Assembly (NCBI GenBank): GCA_021779635.1
Contig: JAJYAH010000424.1
Span: 1 to 6,330 of the forward strand
Direction: 5' to 3'
DNA length: 6,330 bases
Origin: Pseudomonadota bacterium
GTDB taxonomy: Bacteria > Pseudomonadota > Alphaproteobacteria > Rhizobiales > Xanthobacteraceae
Of this stretch, positions 6,143 through 6,330 are shown piece by piece. How positions within the stretch are numbered: position 1 is the stretch's first letter; each line of letters opens with the position of its first letter. Under the pieces are notes generated by a model. The model did not search any database, had not been told where the DNA came from, and was given only the letters and a program-made list of their open reading frames with translations. Both the position numbers and the translations under genes were made by a program.

Positions 6143-6330
6143 CTAACCAAGCCGCTTGGCAGATATGCGAGAAGCCTCGGCCGGCGGCTGCGACAAGGAT
6201 CGGCCGATGCGCCTGAGCATCGCACTCGCCTGCCTCGCACTATGGTCAAGCAGCCAACGCCCGAACGCGGCCGGGGACAGCGCCGGGGCGTAGAGAAATC
6301 CCTGGACAACGTCGCATCCCAGTTCAGATC
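6143..6330 (-). CDS. C-terminal end of an EAL-domain protein (c-di-GMP phosphodiesterase family), partial
   Basis: Reading the minus strand in the frame starting at 6328 gives 61 residues and a TAG stop at 6143-6145. The fragment begins SELGCDVVQGFLYAPALSP and continues AAFGRWLLDHS. The 'LGCD-x-x-QGF-hydrophobic-x-x-P' pattern, followed by a WL helix, is the hallmark of the last strand and helix of EAL domains, which hydrolyse cyclic-di-GMP to pGpG and so favour motility over biofilm. A basic tail of about 32 residues follows the domain. The EAL motif and the rest of the catalytic residues lie outside the window, so neither activity nor an attached GGDEF or sensor domain can be judged. It converges with the three-gene cluster and is probably unrelated to it. 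Confidence 0.85.
   Translation of the reverse strand, partial: SELGCDVVQGFLYAPALSPAAFGRWLLDHSARQASAMLRRIGRSLSQPPAEASRISAKRLG

Noticed and set aside
5872..6309. 145-aa open frame on the minus strand
   Set aside because: It conflicts with the EAL-domain frame and the membrane-protein gene, and its product is Arg/Pro-rich without motifs.

Overview
The window is high-GC DNA with dense genes and long antisense shadow frames. The protein styles fit an alphaproteobacterium, most likely Hyphomicrobiales of the Bradyrhizobium/Rhodopseudomonas type. That placement is inferred from how the proteins read, not from a search. I see no tRNA, rRNA, CRISPR array, insertion sequence or other mobile element.

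Layout. Positions 1-51 hold what looks like the last 16 codons of a + strand gene. It converges on a complete minus-strand gene (114-1676) for an exported L,D-transpeptidase: one intact YkuD domain, a long Ala/Lys-rich helical linker, and a second YkuD-like half without catalytic residues. A 346-bp divergent intergenic region (1677-2022) follows, with two inverted repeats in or beside it and a possible hairpin over the start codon of the next gene.

The core is a tight + strand cluster of three genes (2023-5992). The first encodes a 642-aa, mostly helical protein whose C-terminal part resembles the DUF47/PhoU-like fold. Fourteen bases later comes a 554-aa 'half' pyruvate phosphate dikinase. 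It keeps the ATP-grasp domain and the phosphohistidine domain with all expected catalytic residues, but lacks the C-terminal PEP/pyruvate barrel. Its stop codon overlaps the start of the third gene, a 120-aa protein with three predicted membrane segments. The arrangement suggests one functional unit in which ATP (and perhaps inorganic phosphate) charges a histidine and the phosphoryl group goes to an acceptor other than pyruvate. The PhoU-like neighbour hints at a link to phosphate or energy status. This is a hypothesis.

The right end (6143-6330, minus strand) carries the C-terminal 61 residues of an EAL-domain protein (cyclic-di-GMP phosphodiesterase family), convergent with the three-gene cluster.
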